Source: Ascaris suum
Lineage: Eukaryota > Nematoda > Chromadorea > Rhabditida > Ascarididae
DNA length: 64,000 bases
Reading direction: 5' to 3'
Assembly (NCBI GenBank): GCA_013433145.1
Contig: CM024170.1
Coordinates: forward strand, 3,987,459 to 4,051,458
The first letter of the stretch is position 1, and every line of letters begins with the position of its first letter. Shown here one piece after another: positions 13,428 to 26,814 of this stretch. Made by a program: the position numbers and the translations under genes. The notes under the pieces are model-generated. The model saw only the letters and a list, made by a program, of their open reading frames with translations, had not been told where the DNA came from and did no database searches.

Positions 13428-16400
13428 TTCCGTGCAAATAGACATCGCCTAGCAAATATGTAATTTATATCGAGCAAAAAGATATTTTGAGGTGAATATT
13501 TTATAGAAACTGTTTTAAACTGATCGGAAATATGTTTATTTCCCGTTACATGGCTGTTTTCCTCGAGAGCAAGAAGAGACCTTAGAGTTGCAATTGTTGC
13601 GATTAATTGTGCAAAGCTGCAAAATTGCACAATAGATCTTAAATTTTATTTGTTTTTCTTTGATTATTTTCATTCATCAATTCATTTAGAGAGCGATCTG
13701 ATAACAATTATCAATCGTGATTTTCTCTTTAAAAATGATAGCAGAAAATGTTCAAATTTTTCCAGCTTAATTTCAAAACTTTTCAGCCATTTAAATTTCA
13801 AAAATTCTTTCAAAACGAACGAAAATTATTTAAGCATAGAAAAATGGGAAGAAAAAATCCTATATTAAATCAAAACATTACTGATAGAGATTTGCATTCT
13901 TTTTTTTAAATTATAAGCAGCAATTGGTCACATTTTACATTACGACAATGATGTGATTCTAGTGTGTCATCAATTGTGCTAATACAATTGCTGTACTTCA
14001 CTCTCGGAGAGTCATATTTGCTGCGACGCTCTTCGATGGAAGTGTTCATTACTGAGTTATTGTTTCGCTTTTCTTGTAACAATTAAACTGTTTAATATAA
14101 TATTTATCAGTGTCACTCAGCCTTTATCAGCTATAAAAATTACCAATAATAATTTTGTCAACATTGAACTTTGAACTCTGTCAACCTCGAAAGCAGTTAA
14201 TTAAGACGGAAGTGATACGAAGCGCAATATCGTCTGAATTCTTTTACACTCATATCCATTTGTTTCCGTCTTTTTTTCAGAGGTATCAAAAACTGTTATA
14301 GTAGTTCTAAACTTACTAAGGTCAATTCATGTTTCCTAAATAATTTCTTAAATTAACCTGAAATCTACAAAATCTCCACCCCCTGTCCAATTAGTGAAAT
14401 ATTTGTTTTGCTAGTCAAATTTTACTTTCTTTTTTTTGCATGTATGACAACACTACTATTGGCATGGTAGTCTGTAGGATAACATTTTTAGCAACTGATA
14501 TTCCACAGAGACATGAGTATCAAGTATAAAAATTCAAGTGTTACTTTAGTATTGCCAATCCACTATCTCAAATCCAGTAAAATTTCTTATTGCTTTGTCT
14601 TACTCTGATGCTAGAGTCTTACCTTACCTCATCTTACCTTATCCTACCATAGTATCACTAACATTACCTATGTTATCTTGCCATTACGTTGGTCATTATC
14701 TTGTATTTTAATCACAAAAAATTCAAAATATGCCTCATTTGTTAGGGTATGGTTTAATGCCAGAAAAATATGCTGAAGTTGGAGTAAGACTTAGCATAAT
14801 TTGCGAGAAAAAAAAAGAAGTTGAGTAGAGTGTAATGCAACTTATTAGAGCTCAATTTACTAGAATTGAACAGGCGCTAAATCACAAAATAGTTGGCGGA
14901 AATTATTTTCGGCATGTTGGCAGAGTAAACTATGTTGCAATTTTGCACTCAAAGTATTCGATAAATACTTCTCAACATTTGATTTGCACTCAAAAACTGT
15001 GCTTTACAATGTGCTCAAATTCGCCTTTACTTTTTATACTAGAAATATCTCTGAATGTTGCTCTGCGGTAAATTCGAACGTCATACCTTCTGCCACTATT
15101 AATTCTTGGCGAAGTTTTCTTTAGAACAACGATTTTCTTTGGAAGCAATCTTTGCCTAAGCTTTTTCAATCCTACACGACAAGATTGATTTCTTTTTTTG
15201 GAAAAAGCTTATGACATCATTGGTATCGCCTAAGGCGCATTTATATCTTAAAAGGTTGAGCATGATTGTGTACTTCCTTCCCACACATGAAGTACTGATG
15301 TTGCAGCCGACTGTCTTAGGCGCTTTTTACGAAAGTATATTCGTCTCTATTTCTCATAATTTAGGATTTGAAAATTATTAAGCTTAAGGTACTTAACCTG
15401 ATTGGTTTAGTATAACCACGAGATAATTTTATTGAAGACCGAATAGTGGTTTTTGTGGTCTTTCAATCGAACGCTGCTTCTAGCACTACAGCTCGATCTC
15501 ACTGTTTGCAAACTTTCATTTTGTTGCTTGAAGTAATCAAACATTTTTCCACTCTTGCAACTCTTTGTCGACGTCTTAGTTTCCTCAGCGTGTTGCTTAA
15601 TTGTTCAAATATGAGATATTCGCAATATGAGAGGAGAAATTTGCAAGTCGATACGCTTAATAAGCTTAATTTGATGTATTTTCGAGATACAGAAACCATG
15701 GAGGTGGTAAAATATGTGATATATTCTAAGAAAACGGTCGAGACGCTGGCTTACAGTGCAATAATGTTCAAGAAAATTTTGGACCAACACTGTATGATGT
15801 AGTATAATTCAACAACCCCCTCTAAATTAACTGCAATGGTGCCAACGCGACGTTTAGCTCCACTTTTTCCACTTCCTTGAAGCTTTTCTATAACACAGTA
15901 CCGTATTAGTGGAAGGAAAAATTACCCATAGGTAGAAACTTTGGCAAAAAAATTTCGTCTACGTATGCATACATAGCTTATCTCGTTATCAGTTACACTA
16001 TAACGTGGATCAATCATCAAAAATTTGTTCCTACAAATATAGTGCCATGCTCAAACAACGATGAACACATTAGCAACTTTCAGTGGATGAAAGGGTGCTA
16101 TGAGAGCATTTACAAATTCACTTTACAAGGCCTCAGTGTGATTGCCTAACATTTCAACTGAGAGCCCCACAATTATTAAATCCATAAAAATTTTTGAATA
16201 ATTTGAGCACCAAAAAGATTCCAATTCCATTGTTTATCGGTCCTGTTTAAGAACAAACATTCCATTCCATTTCTATTCCATTTTATCCACGAACAATGTC
16301 TTTGCTGATTTTGTTCTGTTATGCTTTAAACATTGTAAGCTAAGTCCCTCTACCATGAGCGATGAAGTGTTTCCAAAAATCGACAAGTCTAAAAATCTAT

Positions 16401-17612
16401 AAATGAGCTGGGGAGAAGATGATGAGAGGTGCAGTTCTTGAACGGTGCTCTAACCTTATCTGTGCAATGAGTGTAACAGAAATCGGACTTAACCATTGTA
16501 GTTCAAACGTCATATCTGTCCGAACTTCATCATTTCAAACATGTCCTCTCATTGCTTCTTAAGAGTGGAGAAAGGAAGGATGGAAATAAAGTCTTTGGCG
16601 TCTATTATATCTTGGTATTATTAGCATTCATGTGTACAATAAATGAGTCATAACACATCCTTTATATGATATTTTCCAGTCTTCCATCATCAATTAGCGA
16701 CAGTCAATAAAATTAAACGTTTACTTAACAGAGTTAATATTCACTGAGATAGCTATATAAGAATGCCTGAGAAAAGTTTTCTTGAAATCAGATTATCATT
16801 GCAAAACAAGATTTTTTGATATACGCTTAATGGGCATCTTCTACGACAATCGCCATCAATTAAACTCAATTCCAGCTGAGGAAGCACTCATCTCCTAGTT
16901 TTTCTTGCATATTTACTTTACTAGCATTAAGTGCTGAAGTACTTCGATATATGCAAGTGTTATATACGGTTATATCGATATATACACAGGTCGTTTTATA
17001 GCTGCTTCATGGTTATTTTATAATGCACTTAAATCTAACGAGATTCTTCTCATTGAGGAAACTCCAATGCGTTACGCTCTGAGATCCTTTACAAATGAGA
17101 GAGAAATAATATAAGTAAGTTCGTAGAACGCGTCAACGCTGATGTGGTATGATGTGTGATAGAGTATGATAAGTCTGGAAAACGCATCCCTGCTAGGGAT
17201 AAAATACGACTTTTTTCTAATGGCTACTTGTTAGCGAGATGGTTCTAGCTAAAAAAAAAATGCAGCGAGCGATCCATTTGAAACCTATCCTTCGCTTTGA
17301 TAGGAGTGAAAATATTTCAGTAACATTAACCGAACGCCCCATGAAAAAATTGCAAAAAAAAAAGAATTGACAGAAATAAATCAATATTTTTATTGCTCGA
17401 AAAATACAAACTGACTGTTTGTATGAAATGAAACAAACGAAACCAACAACAACTGAACAATGCATATTGACAAATAGCCAACCGGAAATAGGAGAAAAAA
17501 GAAGCTTTCGACAAAAATTTGCTAAAAGTTTTCACAAAGCAATCGAAAATGTACTCAGATAAACCAAAAGAAAGAATTTTCCCGGAAAAAAGTATATAGG
17601 TTGTTGAGGGGT

Positions 17613-17633
17613 GGGGGGGGGGGGGGGGGGGGG
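17613..17633 (+). repeat. Poly-G run (21 G)
   Basis: Uninterrupted G tract in an AT-rich setting, flanked by further short G runs (GAGGGGTG and TGGGAG). It could form a G-quadruplex; its exact length is unreliable in any assembly. Confidence 0.9.
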
Positions 17634-18984
17634 TGGGAGTGAGAGGAAATGAAATGTTTAAACATAGTTCAAAGAAATTATATATTCTATATGGAAAGAG
17701 AATATTAAATCGTCTCAAATGTTCTCATTTTCTCATATTCACTTCTTAAAATGCACATTTATTTTAGATTTTTGAAGCGTATGAGTATGGAACAATCGCT
17801 CTTTAGTTAATTTGAATTTAAGCTGAGTTGCGTTCAAGAACAAATGCTGCTAAATGTTTGACGCCTTTTAGCGAAATTAGAGGAATATAAGTATACAAAT
17901 AACTACTATGAGTATATATTATCTTATCAGTGAAACATCTTTTAACATAATAAAATTAATGAAGTTATATTCATTTATGCTGCACTAAAAAACTTCCTCT
18001 TAGTAATAACATATTCGCAAACAGCTGCAAAAAACCGCACCACCGCTAATGTATTCTTCAATGCTGAATTGAATTAGCCCTTTTGTAAATTGTTCCTATC
18101 AGTTTGTGATAACGATCGCTAGAAAGTAATTGCACTCACCTCTCTGATAGACGAATATTCAAACAAAGCAATTTTAGAGCAAGAAACATTTGATGAACGA
18201 TTATGAATTTCGAGGCTGTGTTGGAATGCTAATATGAGGGAAGGGAGGAGAGAGTGGAGCGAATGGAAAAACGGGAACGGAAGTTGCAATACTTAGCCAT
18301 TTTGAGCGACGATTGCTTCTATCGCTTCCATCGTTTCTTTTCATTATGAATCATATGAATCATTTCATTAAGGACAATTCAAATAAAGCCTAAATACTGA
18401 ATTTCTCTACGAGTTTAGGGAAATTTAAATCGAATAAATTTTGCAGTTTTCGAGCGAACAATTGCGACCTACTCGAAAGCACAGAATCCTCTTAGCAAGT
18501 GATTAATATTGTTAATATTCAATGGATGCAAAAGTAATGCTAAGTTCAGCAAGCGTCGTTGAAATAGCGATCATTTCCCTCCCTCTTCTGCCCTCGCCTA
18601 CCTTTCATATTACCGTCCTCAATCAGGTCCTCCCGGTCATGCATCTAATGTTCCATGGCATCAGATGTCACCAGATAATAGTTTCTCGCCCTTCTGTTCT
18701 TGATGTGCTATTACTAATTGTACAGTATATCTATAACCTCGTTCTTCGGCCTTTTATACTGCATAATAAAGTGAAAATTTTCGTCTCGAACAGAATCTGC
18801 TTACCGGGACGGAAGGCTTTTTAATGATTGTGCACATATGTTGATTGACGATACACATTCACCGATATCGACTTGTAATTGAAGCAGCTCAGAAAATCAG
18901 TCAGAATATTCTGTCGCCCTTTTAATCTTTCCCCTCACCCTCCTAATTCCCCCTTCCTCTTACCTGAGAACATTTGCATATTGA

Positions 18985-21900
18985 CTAGACCGAGAAGGAA
19001 AATTTCCTGAAGTTGGCGGATATTGCAGATGCTGCTGCCGATGCCGGCAACCAAAACGTATGTCGGAATGTGGATCTATAACGAGAAGACATACAACAGT
19101 AAAGCACAAACCCGACATTACAGTTGATCAATGAAAGAAGATCAAGCAGCTCGCCAAGATTCATATATATGTACGCATGTATATCCGACGTATACATCGC
19201 ATTCAAAATAGCTAGTGCACCTGCAAAAAGTGATCACTATGGGACATATGAATTAAAAAATAAAAATAAATGAATAAAAACAGATAAAAAAGTAACTAAA
19301 TAAAAAACAAATAAATAAATAAATAAATAAATAAATAGGATAATTTTTTGCACGCATTTGCGATTTTCGACAAAGCGCATCATGGCAACGCCACGCCTAT
19401 GTGTTTCCGCGCGTCTGCTGCCCCCGCTTGTGTGCTTCTCACCCGATTCTTTCAATTCTGCACCATGGCTAGGGAATTTTTTGGTCAGAATCTACGCTAT
19501 AGAGTGAAGGCCTTCAACCTACAAAGGTTTCTAGACAGCTGTTCCAGTAGTATTTCGAAGTGATATAAAATTTGCAAGTTGAATTGATCGCAATACGACG
19601 TGAAAAGAACTTCTGAATTGGAGTCTCTCATATCTGCTCGGCTTCGTCAGAAGTCGTTGCATTGAACGTTTTGCATATTGGATAGTAGCTTGACTGAATA
19701 GACTGAATTTCAAAAGCATATCTATTTGCAGCGTTTTCCATTCGCTTTCCTATTCACAACAAATGAATTGAATGAAACTCGCTGCATTCATTCTTTGATG
19801 TCATTTGAGCAGTTTTTTAGCGGTAAACGGGAATTACCATTAAGAGAATTTAATTTTTGCGTCGATCTCTACAGATACTTAATAAATTAAAAAAAAAGAA
19901 ACTAAAACCTTGTGGTAATTCTGTACATAAGAATACGAAAAGCATAATGATAAGCATCAAAGTGGTTTTATCCATTGCCATTTTCTTCTTCTTTTCACCC
20001 AATAGAAATATTCTCTTTCGACTCGTCTCGTTCAATTTACGCATAAGTGCGACCGTAAACCAAAAAAGTAATACACATGGAATTACCTTCAACAGAAATT
20101 CGTTTCATTTAAATGAAATTGACGTTGTAAAATAACAATTAAGTTTGGTTTGGCATTTATGAGGTGGTTTGGCAGACAATAAAGCTATTTTTTAAAAAAT
20201 CGAGGATGATTTACGAATTAATAAACTCATGGAATTGATACAGATGTAGGTGTTGAAGTTGATACGGGTATAGAATTTTGAGATAGGAATAGATTACGGC
20301 GCATCAAACAAATGCTACAGGTAGGCAACTGTGCATTAAATAAGCGATTTTTTAGTGCAGAAAATGGAAAACAGAAAAGACATTAAATGAATTCTGCAAT
20401 GCGACATGAAAATATTCGGCTAAAATGACTGCTGCATTGCGGATTTACATTACGCAACGAGGGACGTTAGTGAAAATATTTTTGTGAACGAATCTGAAGT
20501 GAAATTTCTGATGCGATTATTACTAGAAACGAGGTATCTCAATATCTCAAAATAGAATTGCTGTATTGTGGTGTTTATAAAATAATATTGTAGTCTATTG
20601 AATGAGATCATTCATGATATATATATAAATGCGATGCGCTAAACTTAACCTCATTTTGTGTCATATGGTTAATGCAAAATTCGCTCTTGCAGGGAAATTT
20701 TAGCTCACTTACGTACTCAGTGGGGATGGGGAGGGGGGAGGGAGTGGTGTGGGGAAGGGAGGGAAGGATAGGAGGAGGTAATGAAAATGATAATGCATGC
20801 ATAACGCCTCTTCCCACAAAATTTTCCATTTTTTGTCACAACCACACATTAGAGTAGTTTTTCATCTAGTTCTGTTTCATAAAGAGAGAGATGCAGAAAT
20901 TCTCCACTCATATCATTGTTCGTTTTTCACTTTTATTCTCATCAATGAAATTTAAAAAACATCCGCATTTTATTTATTATTTACATTTACAAAAGTAATT
21001 CATATACAATAAATAACAAATGAAATTTTTGAAAACATCTTCAATGAAATAATCGCTATAAAGTGGCGAGTTATAATAAATTCACTAACCTTAAAAAATA
21101 TTCCGGTTAGCCAAAGATTCGCCTTAAAAAGGCGACATGAATTATCGGTTGCTTGTGGGATAAGTCCAACTGTATAATAGGTAATATTATCGATTAGATT
21201 TATCGTATAGTTTTCGTTGACGGTTGTGAAATGTTTAAATGGAACGATTTCGTGTACTAATAACGTTGGTATTGATAATGCGAATATTGTTATCGCTATA
21301 GCGAAGAATATCCTGCTAGAATTAATCCGAACACTGAATAATACTTTATTACAGTATGTCATTCATTGAAGTATAAACCCAAGAGGTTAAATATTAGAGA
21401 ATATTAACGTTGTTGCTCATTGAATAGCATCTTTTTTCAACAAAGCAAGCTTGTTAAATTCACAGTAGCTGCTTTTTGAACAAAAGAAGCAGAAAGAATC
21501 GATGCATCCGTTGTGTTGAATCACGATGCGTGGCTGAGTTAACGATGAATCTTGAGAAAAGCGATTTAAACGAGCCAAGAGAACTTCAAATAACATTTTA
21601 GATTTAATATCAACTTCGACATAGATTTAATAATAGAATAAAAAAAAATCTTTTCGAAAAAAGGACAAGTAAAATAATTCGATATTTTTTAAGAAATGTT
21701 CAATGAATCAAGCAGATTTCTACTATTGTAGTCGAAAAAAGAGTGGTCTTATTTGAATGTAATTATTTTCTTACCCAACGGGTCTTGTTCGGATCCACTT
21801 TGAATCAAGCCGATCTAATGCGACCCATCGGACATAAGCCATGAAAACAGACAGGTATAAACCGATAGTATGTAGCGCTATACTCAGCACAACATGAATC

Positions 21901-24423
21901 AACAAGAACACCAACCATCCATAAGTATATCTGTAATGACATTGTTGATATTTGCAGATGATAGCTGTGAATTTTTTTTAAATTGCACAATTATGTTAAT
22001 TTTATATTGGGATAGATTTTATTATTTTGTTTTTTTTCAATGATTTTCCCATAGGTATCGAAATAATCATTGATATACGTTGTTTATTTATGTATGTCTT
22101 TTAATCGGTATGTGCAAATAAAGTCAAACGAGGAACAAATTTCTCAAAACGTTTACTGTATTGCTAGATTTGCTTTTTTATTGTAACAATTAGCTAGAGA
22201 GTAAAATAACTGCATAGAAAGTAAAGTAAAAAGTAACTATAGAGTAAATGGAGAGAAAAGCTAGATCGCTTTTTGGAAAACATCGTTGTACTACCGTATT
22301 TGATTATTAAGTGAAAATTTGCGAGACTCTTACATATCTACATGCCTCATTATTTCACAGCGTACGTTTTGCTATCTATAATCGACTTCACTTAATTTTT
22401 CTCCAAATTCCATCCACTTCTATATAACTATATAACTGTATAACTATCCTATATAACTAACCGTCTCTCTTTCAATCTGTGGTCACCTAATAAGCTCCAG
22501 TTTCCATCCAGATTCAGTCGAGTAATAAATTACTAAATTATAGCATGTCGCTCATTTTATGTCAGCAGTTAGCATATATCACTCTCACTTACATAAAGGC
22601 GCACCCACTCCTAATTTAGGAAATTTCAATAACTTCCTTTTGTACGAAAAAATTAAAGCTCACCAATTGACACTCTATCAATGATTATATTTTTCAAAAC
22701 GAAATTAAAATTTCAGCATTAAGCAGCTAAAAACAACGAAATTTCAGCAGATTCTAAGTGATGAGCTCTGATAAAGTTCGACAAAAAGAGCGCCGAAAAT
22801 CATCTTCGAATGGAATTTTGGCGGAAATTTCTGAAATTTTCAATCCCCTCCAATTTTTGGTGCAGAAAATTTTTGATTTTTTTTCCTGCAAATACATTTA
22901 TTTGCCTAGCATTTATTGACTTTAGATCGTAGCTGTAAACATTCGGCTCCATCGCTTAATTGAAAATAAGAACGAATGAGAGTGAATGTACATATGCGTG
23001 ACAAGAATAAAAAATTCAAACTTCGACCAATATACTTCATTATTGATTTGTTTTTTTAATCAAAAAACAAATCACCTATTTCAGCTACCAACAATCGTGC
23101 AAAGAGATTTTTATATGATTTGCAAGATTTGAATTTCAAAAGTTCGGAGGAAAAAACTCTTTATAAGATCTCTTTGCATTTTTTATTGTTAACAACAACA
23201 TAACTGTAAATATGCCATAAAGCTTATCAAAACGATTGTAAAGAACAAATAACGTATAAAAAGTCGCTCAAAAATATCCTCTAATATTGTATACGAGCGT
23301 TAATGAATTTTCGTTTTCGTGACAACACTTAGACGCCAACAACGCAATAAAAAAACGTTTATGAGATGGCTCAAGTAATCCGTGTTGACGTGTTGCGTTA
23401 AATGAACGTAACAAAATCAAAAAAAAAGTGAACCAGCTTAACAAGCTTAACGAATGAAAAATTCAGCTTGAAATTAAATTTCTGACGCATATGTTTGAGT
23501 TAGCTCAACAGATAATTCATATGCATTAAATGCGTATCCTCCCCACCCCCCCCTCTCCTCACCCCTCCCCCACCTCACTGTCAGTAACACATTTTGGTCA
23601 CGTTCAACAATTCCAAATGATTGCATTCAACGAAATATTCAGTATTGGAAGATGCGTCGTAAAAACGAGTGGAAAAAATTACTAAGTAACTACCGAGTTT
23701 TTTACTATACTAATTAACAAAAGTAACAAAAGCAGTAACTTCACAATATTGCCTATTTTAAATTTTAAGTATCACTCTTGTTAAATGTACTACAACAATC
23801 TTCGAAATGTAATTTGTTTCTTGTAAATTATATTTTGCTAGCCTAAATGTGACCTGAATAAACATCGCATAAGGCAGATAATAACGAGAATTTTTTCTAC
23901 ATTTCATTAAGTCGTATTCAGTGGAAAGTACCACCTCTCAATGAACACCATATAAAACATGGAGCTCGAACAATTTTGGCATTGCAAATTCAAGCAAATG
24001 TGCTTTTTGCACCCTCACTTCTTACTGCTATTGCTTGTGTTGGTATTCGACACATCTCGAACTTCTTTGATGGAGGGGACAGGAAATTAGGAGGATGGAG
24101 CCAATCGACCAATTTTTCCCGTGCTACTGAACGACTTTCAAGTCTGTTGTTGCAACAAGTCTCTTGCTTAATTCGAAGACATACCAAAAGTGATTTTAAA
24201 CTTTGCAATTGAATCTCTACTAAAATGCGTAATTTCTGATAAGTCTCTAATCACCTCAAAAATCTATTAAATAAATCGCAAATTTATTTACCCGAGAGTG
24301 TCGTCCTCGTTTTCGATAACACGAAAGCGTATAATATAAACGAAATAGAATGACATAATAATCACATCACATATCGCCATCACTGATAATATACTATTGA
24401 CGGCAAAACATCGCATCTGCTTC
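18985..24423 (-). CDS. DMSR-like (myosuppressin/FMRFamide-type) class A GPCR, TM2 to TM7
   Basis: Five minus-strand exons: 24423-24292 (TM2), 21930-21775 (TM3), 21333-21090 (TM4 and extracellular loop 2), 20086-19909 (TM5-TM6) and 19220-18985 (TM7, C-tail, stop TAG). Every junction agrees in phase (2, 2, 0, 1) and every length is exact, giving 314 residues. TM2 reads VNSILSVMAICDVIIM. TM3 ends AYVRWVALDR in place of the DRY box. Loop 2 has two N-glycosylation sites (NYT, NIT) and the conserved Cys. TM5 starts KVIPCVLL, TM6 ends with the ELPQG motif typical of DMSR receptors, and TM7 carries NCNVGFVLYCCMS where others have NSxINFILYC. Members bind FMRFamide-like neuropeptides at the plasma membrane and usually couple to Gi/o. 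The first exon (N-terminus and TM1) is missing from this model: the first listed exon starts in phase 2 with KQMR, the end of intracellular loop 1. Confidence 0.9.
19309..19337. repeat. (AAAT)n microsatellite
   Basis: About seven clean AAAT units, preceded by degenerate AAAT-rich sequence from about 19250. It lies in the intron between the TM6 and TM7 exons of the GPCR. Confidence 0.9.
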
Positions 24424-24544
24424 CTAGAAACAATTTATTCAACTTGACAGGTTGGAAGACGCGAAACTTACAGTGATTTTTGTGAAAAGCGTGTTACCTC
24501 TATCCACCTCCTTTCCAGCTAATTATCGAAATTTATACAAATTA

Positions 24545-24655
24545 TCAGATGTATCTTCCTAGACCAAAACTGCTGAAATGTTTTTGGTTGCCGCAACTAT
24601 CGTTTCCTTCACCGATCGAAATCGTTTCGTTGATATTTGCTACGGTCGCCTTCAT
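24545..24655 (-). other. Candidate N-terminal exon of the GPCR (extracellular, no TM1)
   Basis: ATG at 24655 opens a 36-residue frame (MKATVANINETISIGEGN...) with an NET glycosylation motif and one Cys, of the kind that precedes TM1 in DMSR receptors, and it ends at TGA 24547-24545. It lies between the stop of the upstream gene (24720) and the TM2 exon (24423). No hydrophobic TM1 frame occurs in this 300-bp gap in any minus-strand frame. Confidence 0.35.
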
Positions 24656-24719
24656 TTGCTTACAGACTCGTATCGAATATTGACTGGAATTGACAGATCG
24701 TCACCCCTTTTTCATGCAC

Positions 24720-26272
24720 TCAGTCAATGACTGTAGCCATCAAAAGCTCTTCCGATGATAGTTTTTCTTTAGTAACGTGAAGATGAACATAGAATTTATG
24801 ATTTCCATAGCAATCAACTTTATTTTCGCAAAAGCTGATGTTAGCTACAACCGCCCAGCTTTCTAGAAGGGTTTTTTTGGGCATTTCATCACTATTTTAT
24901 GAGTATTGCAACAGCCGGTTGACTTGATAGGCTGGTTTATAAAATCGCACCTTGTCTCAATTAACTCGCTCGACATGGATTTCCTTGATTTCAATTCGTG
25001 CGATGGGAATTTCAGTCGCTATTCGAATTGCACGTTTTTAATGCATAAATGTTGACGCCCATCAATAATTTACAAAACTTCAATATGTTCGGATTTTGGG
25101 TTTTAAGTAATTGCTAATTACTTTACAAAAATATCGTGTTGGACGACTGCACTGGTGAACCCGTTGGATGAGAAAACTTGTTAATTATGGATACTATCTA
25201 GCATACTTCAACAACAAGGAATCTATGAGAGTAGCCCTCTTGATCTTGCCTCTTTTATTTCTTTCTCTCATTTTCCCTCTTTCTTTTAGTAAACCCTTCT
25301 TTCGATACCATCCACCGGAAAGCTACGATAGAGTTTACGAGCGGATTCTGAAGAAGAATTAATGGTGTTTCAATGTTTCTAGAGATTTCAAGAGGTATGG
25401 AGAATGCAGACTGTACAAGTATGAAGAGTGTTGAAAGAAAGAGATTTAGAAATAACGTTTAAAAGGAGGAAGGGCGAAGAGACATAAAGAATCGTATTGT
25501 ACAGGTTAGTGGCTTCACTAATAGCTTACAACCATAACTGAAGCAGATATTAGTAAAAGACAATTTTCCACATCTTCCTCATTGCAGGTAAATCTGGGAG
25601 GCTAATTCCATGGAAAAGTTTTACTAGCGAAAGGCATTTCAATTAAAAAAGCACCGATTTAACAGCCGATCATAACATTGAGACCTAATAATGGGTATGA
25701 AGCTTAACAAGGGAAAATAATGTACTTCACTACTCTTCACCACAGAGAGTATATTTTAGGCACCAAACGTAAATAATTAATACACCTCCGTAGTGTGCTT
25801 AACATTGTAAGATCAACTTATCAACACCTGCCACATGGGTTTAATGAATCGGTTCCCGCTGTCGGAGGTAATTACGACATCGAGATTTTCTGCAGCGTGA
25901 AAATCTTTCAAATACAGGAGGTGCTAGCAATGTTGATAAATACTATTTAAATAATGGAGGAATAATAGCCTCATTATTGAAATACTTCGAGACTTGGAAG
26001 ATCTCCAGTGGGATATCGAAATAGTGAACACCGAAATGGAGAAATATGGGATTGGTGAATGATAAAGTTGAACAACACTAAATTGTAGCGGAAGTATTAC
26101 ACTGGACCAGGAGCATTAAAATTATTTACCGGCATTGAGATCTGAGGCATAGCATTTGAAAACGTCTGATAGGTGTTTATATGGGTCGGCCCTCTCGTGA
26201 AATAGTTGTAGAATGATAAAGGAACAACAAAAGCGAAAAAAAATTGATACCACTCTATGCTCCCCTCTTGCT
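24720..26272 (-). CDS. Unrecognised multi-exon gene, 3' part
   Basis: Proposed exons on minus: 26272-26130, 25889-25818, 25347-25309 and 24862-24720 (stop TGA). Each internal junction is phase 1 and each length fits. Together they read ...HLSDVFKCYASDLNA / ENLDVVITSDSGNRFIK / ...PMWQVLI / SARKLYRSFPVD / SWAVVANISFCENK..., ending EELLMATVID. The flow of sense across junctions is good. The 39-nt third exon could be skipped without changing frame. The first exon includes a hydrophobic stretch (VVSIFFRFCCSFIILQLF), perhaps a membrane anchor or signal. The donor after the second exon (A|GTTGAT) is weak. Upstream it might join the Cys-rich gene at 26815 in phase 2. Family unknown. Confidence 0.5.
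25225..25362 (+). CDS. Possible small secreted peptide, 45 aa
   Basis: ATG at 25225 opens a frame beginning MRVALLILPLLFLSLIFPLS, a strong signal peptide, followed by SKPFFRYHPPESYDRVYERI and ending LKKN-stop. The mature part would be about 23 residues, basic at its end. An in-frame ATG 57 bases upstream (25168) would give a longer form without a clean signal peptide. It lies antisense to the putative 39-nt exon of the neighbouring minus-strand gene, so one of the two calls may be wrong. Confidence 0.35.
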   Translation: MRVALLILPLLFLSLIFPLSFSKPFFRYHPPESYDRVYERILKKN

Positions 26273-26814
26273 CTAAAAGGAAAGATAGAAGCCGATCCCT
26301 AATCAGCGTAATGGGGGAGGGAATTCCCACAAAGTTATCCGTTTAATGAAACTCGTTTAACATTTGTCAGAGGAGAACGGAAGATCGCTCTGACGACACA
26401 AACATGAAAAAGAGAAGCGCACACTTTCCGTTCCATTTGCTGTCAAACAGCGCCAAAAAAAACATCGGATGAAATCGGGTGCCATAAAATGACGCAGTTT
26501 CCAAAATTCCACCCCTCCCCCCATCCCCCATCAAAGCATTTTCATAAAAACTCAGCATAAAATATATTGAAATTTTTAAGGATCGGTCTGCCCATTTCCT
26601 AGAAAGATATGTAACGAAAACTATGCGTTTTCATCCACTTGTTCCTTTGTAAACTTATGTTGCAAAAGGTATCTCTATGCCTGTTCTCGTATTTCTACAA
26701 ACATATATTACAGAAGACCCGAGTCTCCCTCTTTCCAAATATTACTAAAGACGTATGACATGGAAAGTCTGCTTATGCATCCTTCTGCATATTTTTCTTC
26801 CAATGTTCATCGAA

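Larger units (their letters stand above)
12575..18984. other. Gene-poor stretch, 6.4 kb
   Basis: No coding exon that I can support. The longest frames (12636-12857, 15446-15802 on plus; 17326-17718 on minus) have the Phe/Ile/Lys/Asn composition expected of AT-rich noncoding DNA and lack splice context. Contains a 20-bp tandem duplication at 13388, a run of degenerate CTTACC words near 14620-14680, and a 21-G run at 17613. Confidence 0.45.

Noticed and set aside
15446..15802. 118-codon plus-strand frame
   Set aside because: No ATG at its start, and the antisense strand is open as well; no domain or splice context.
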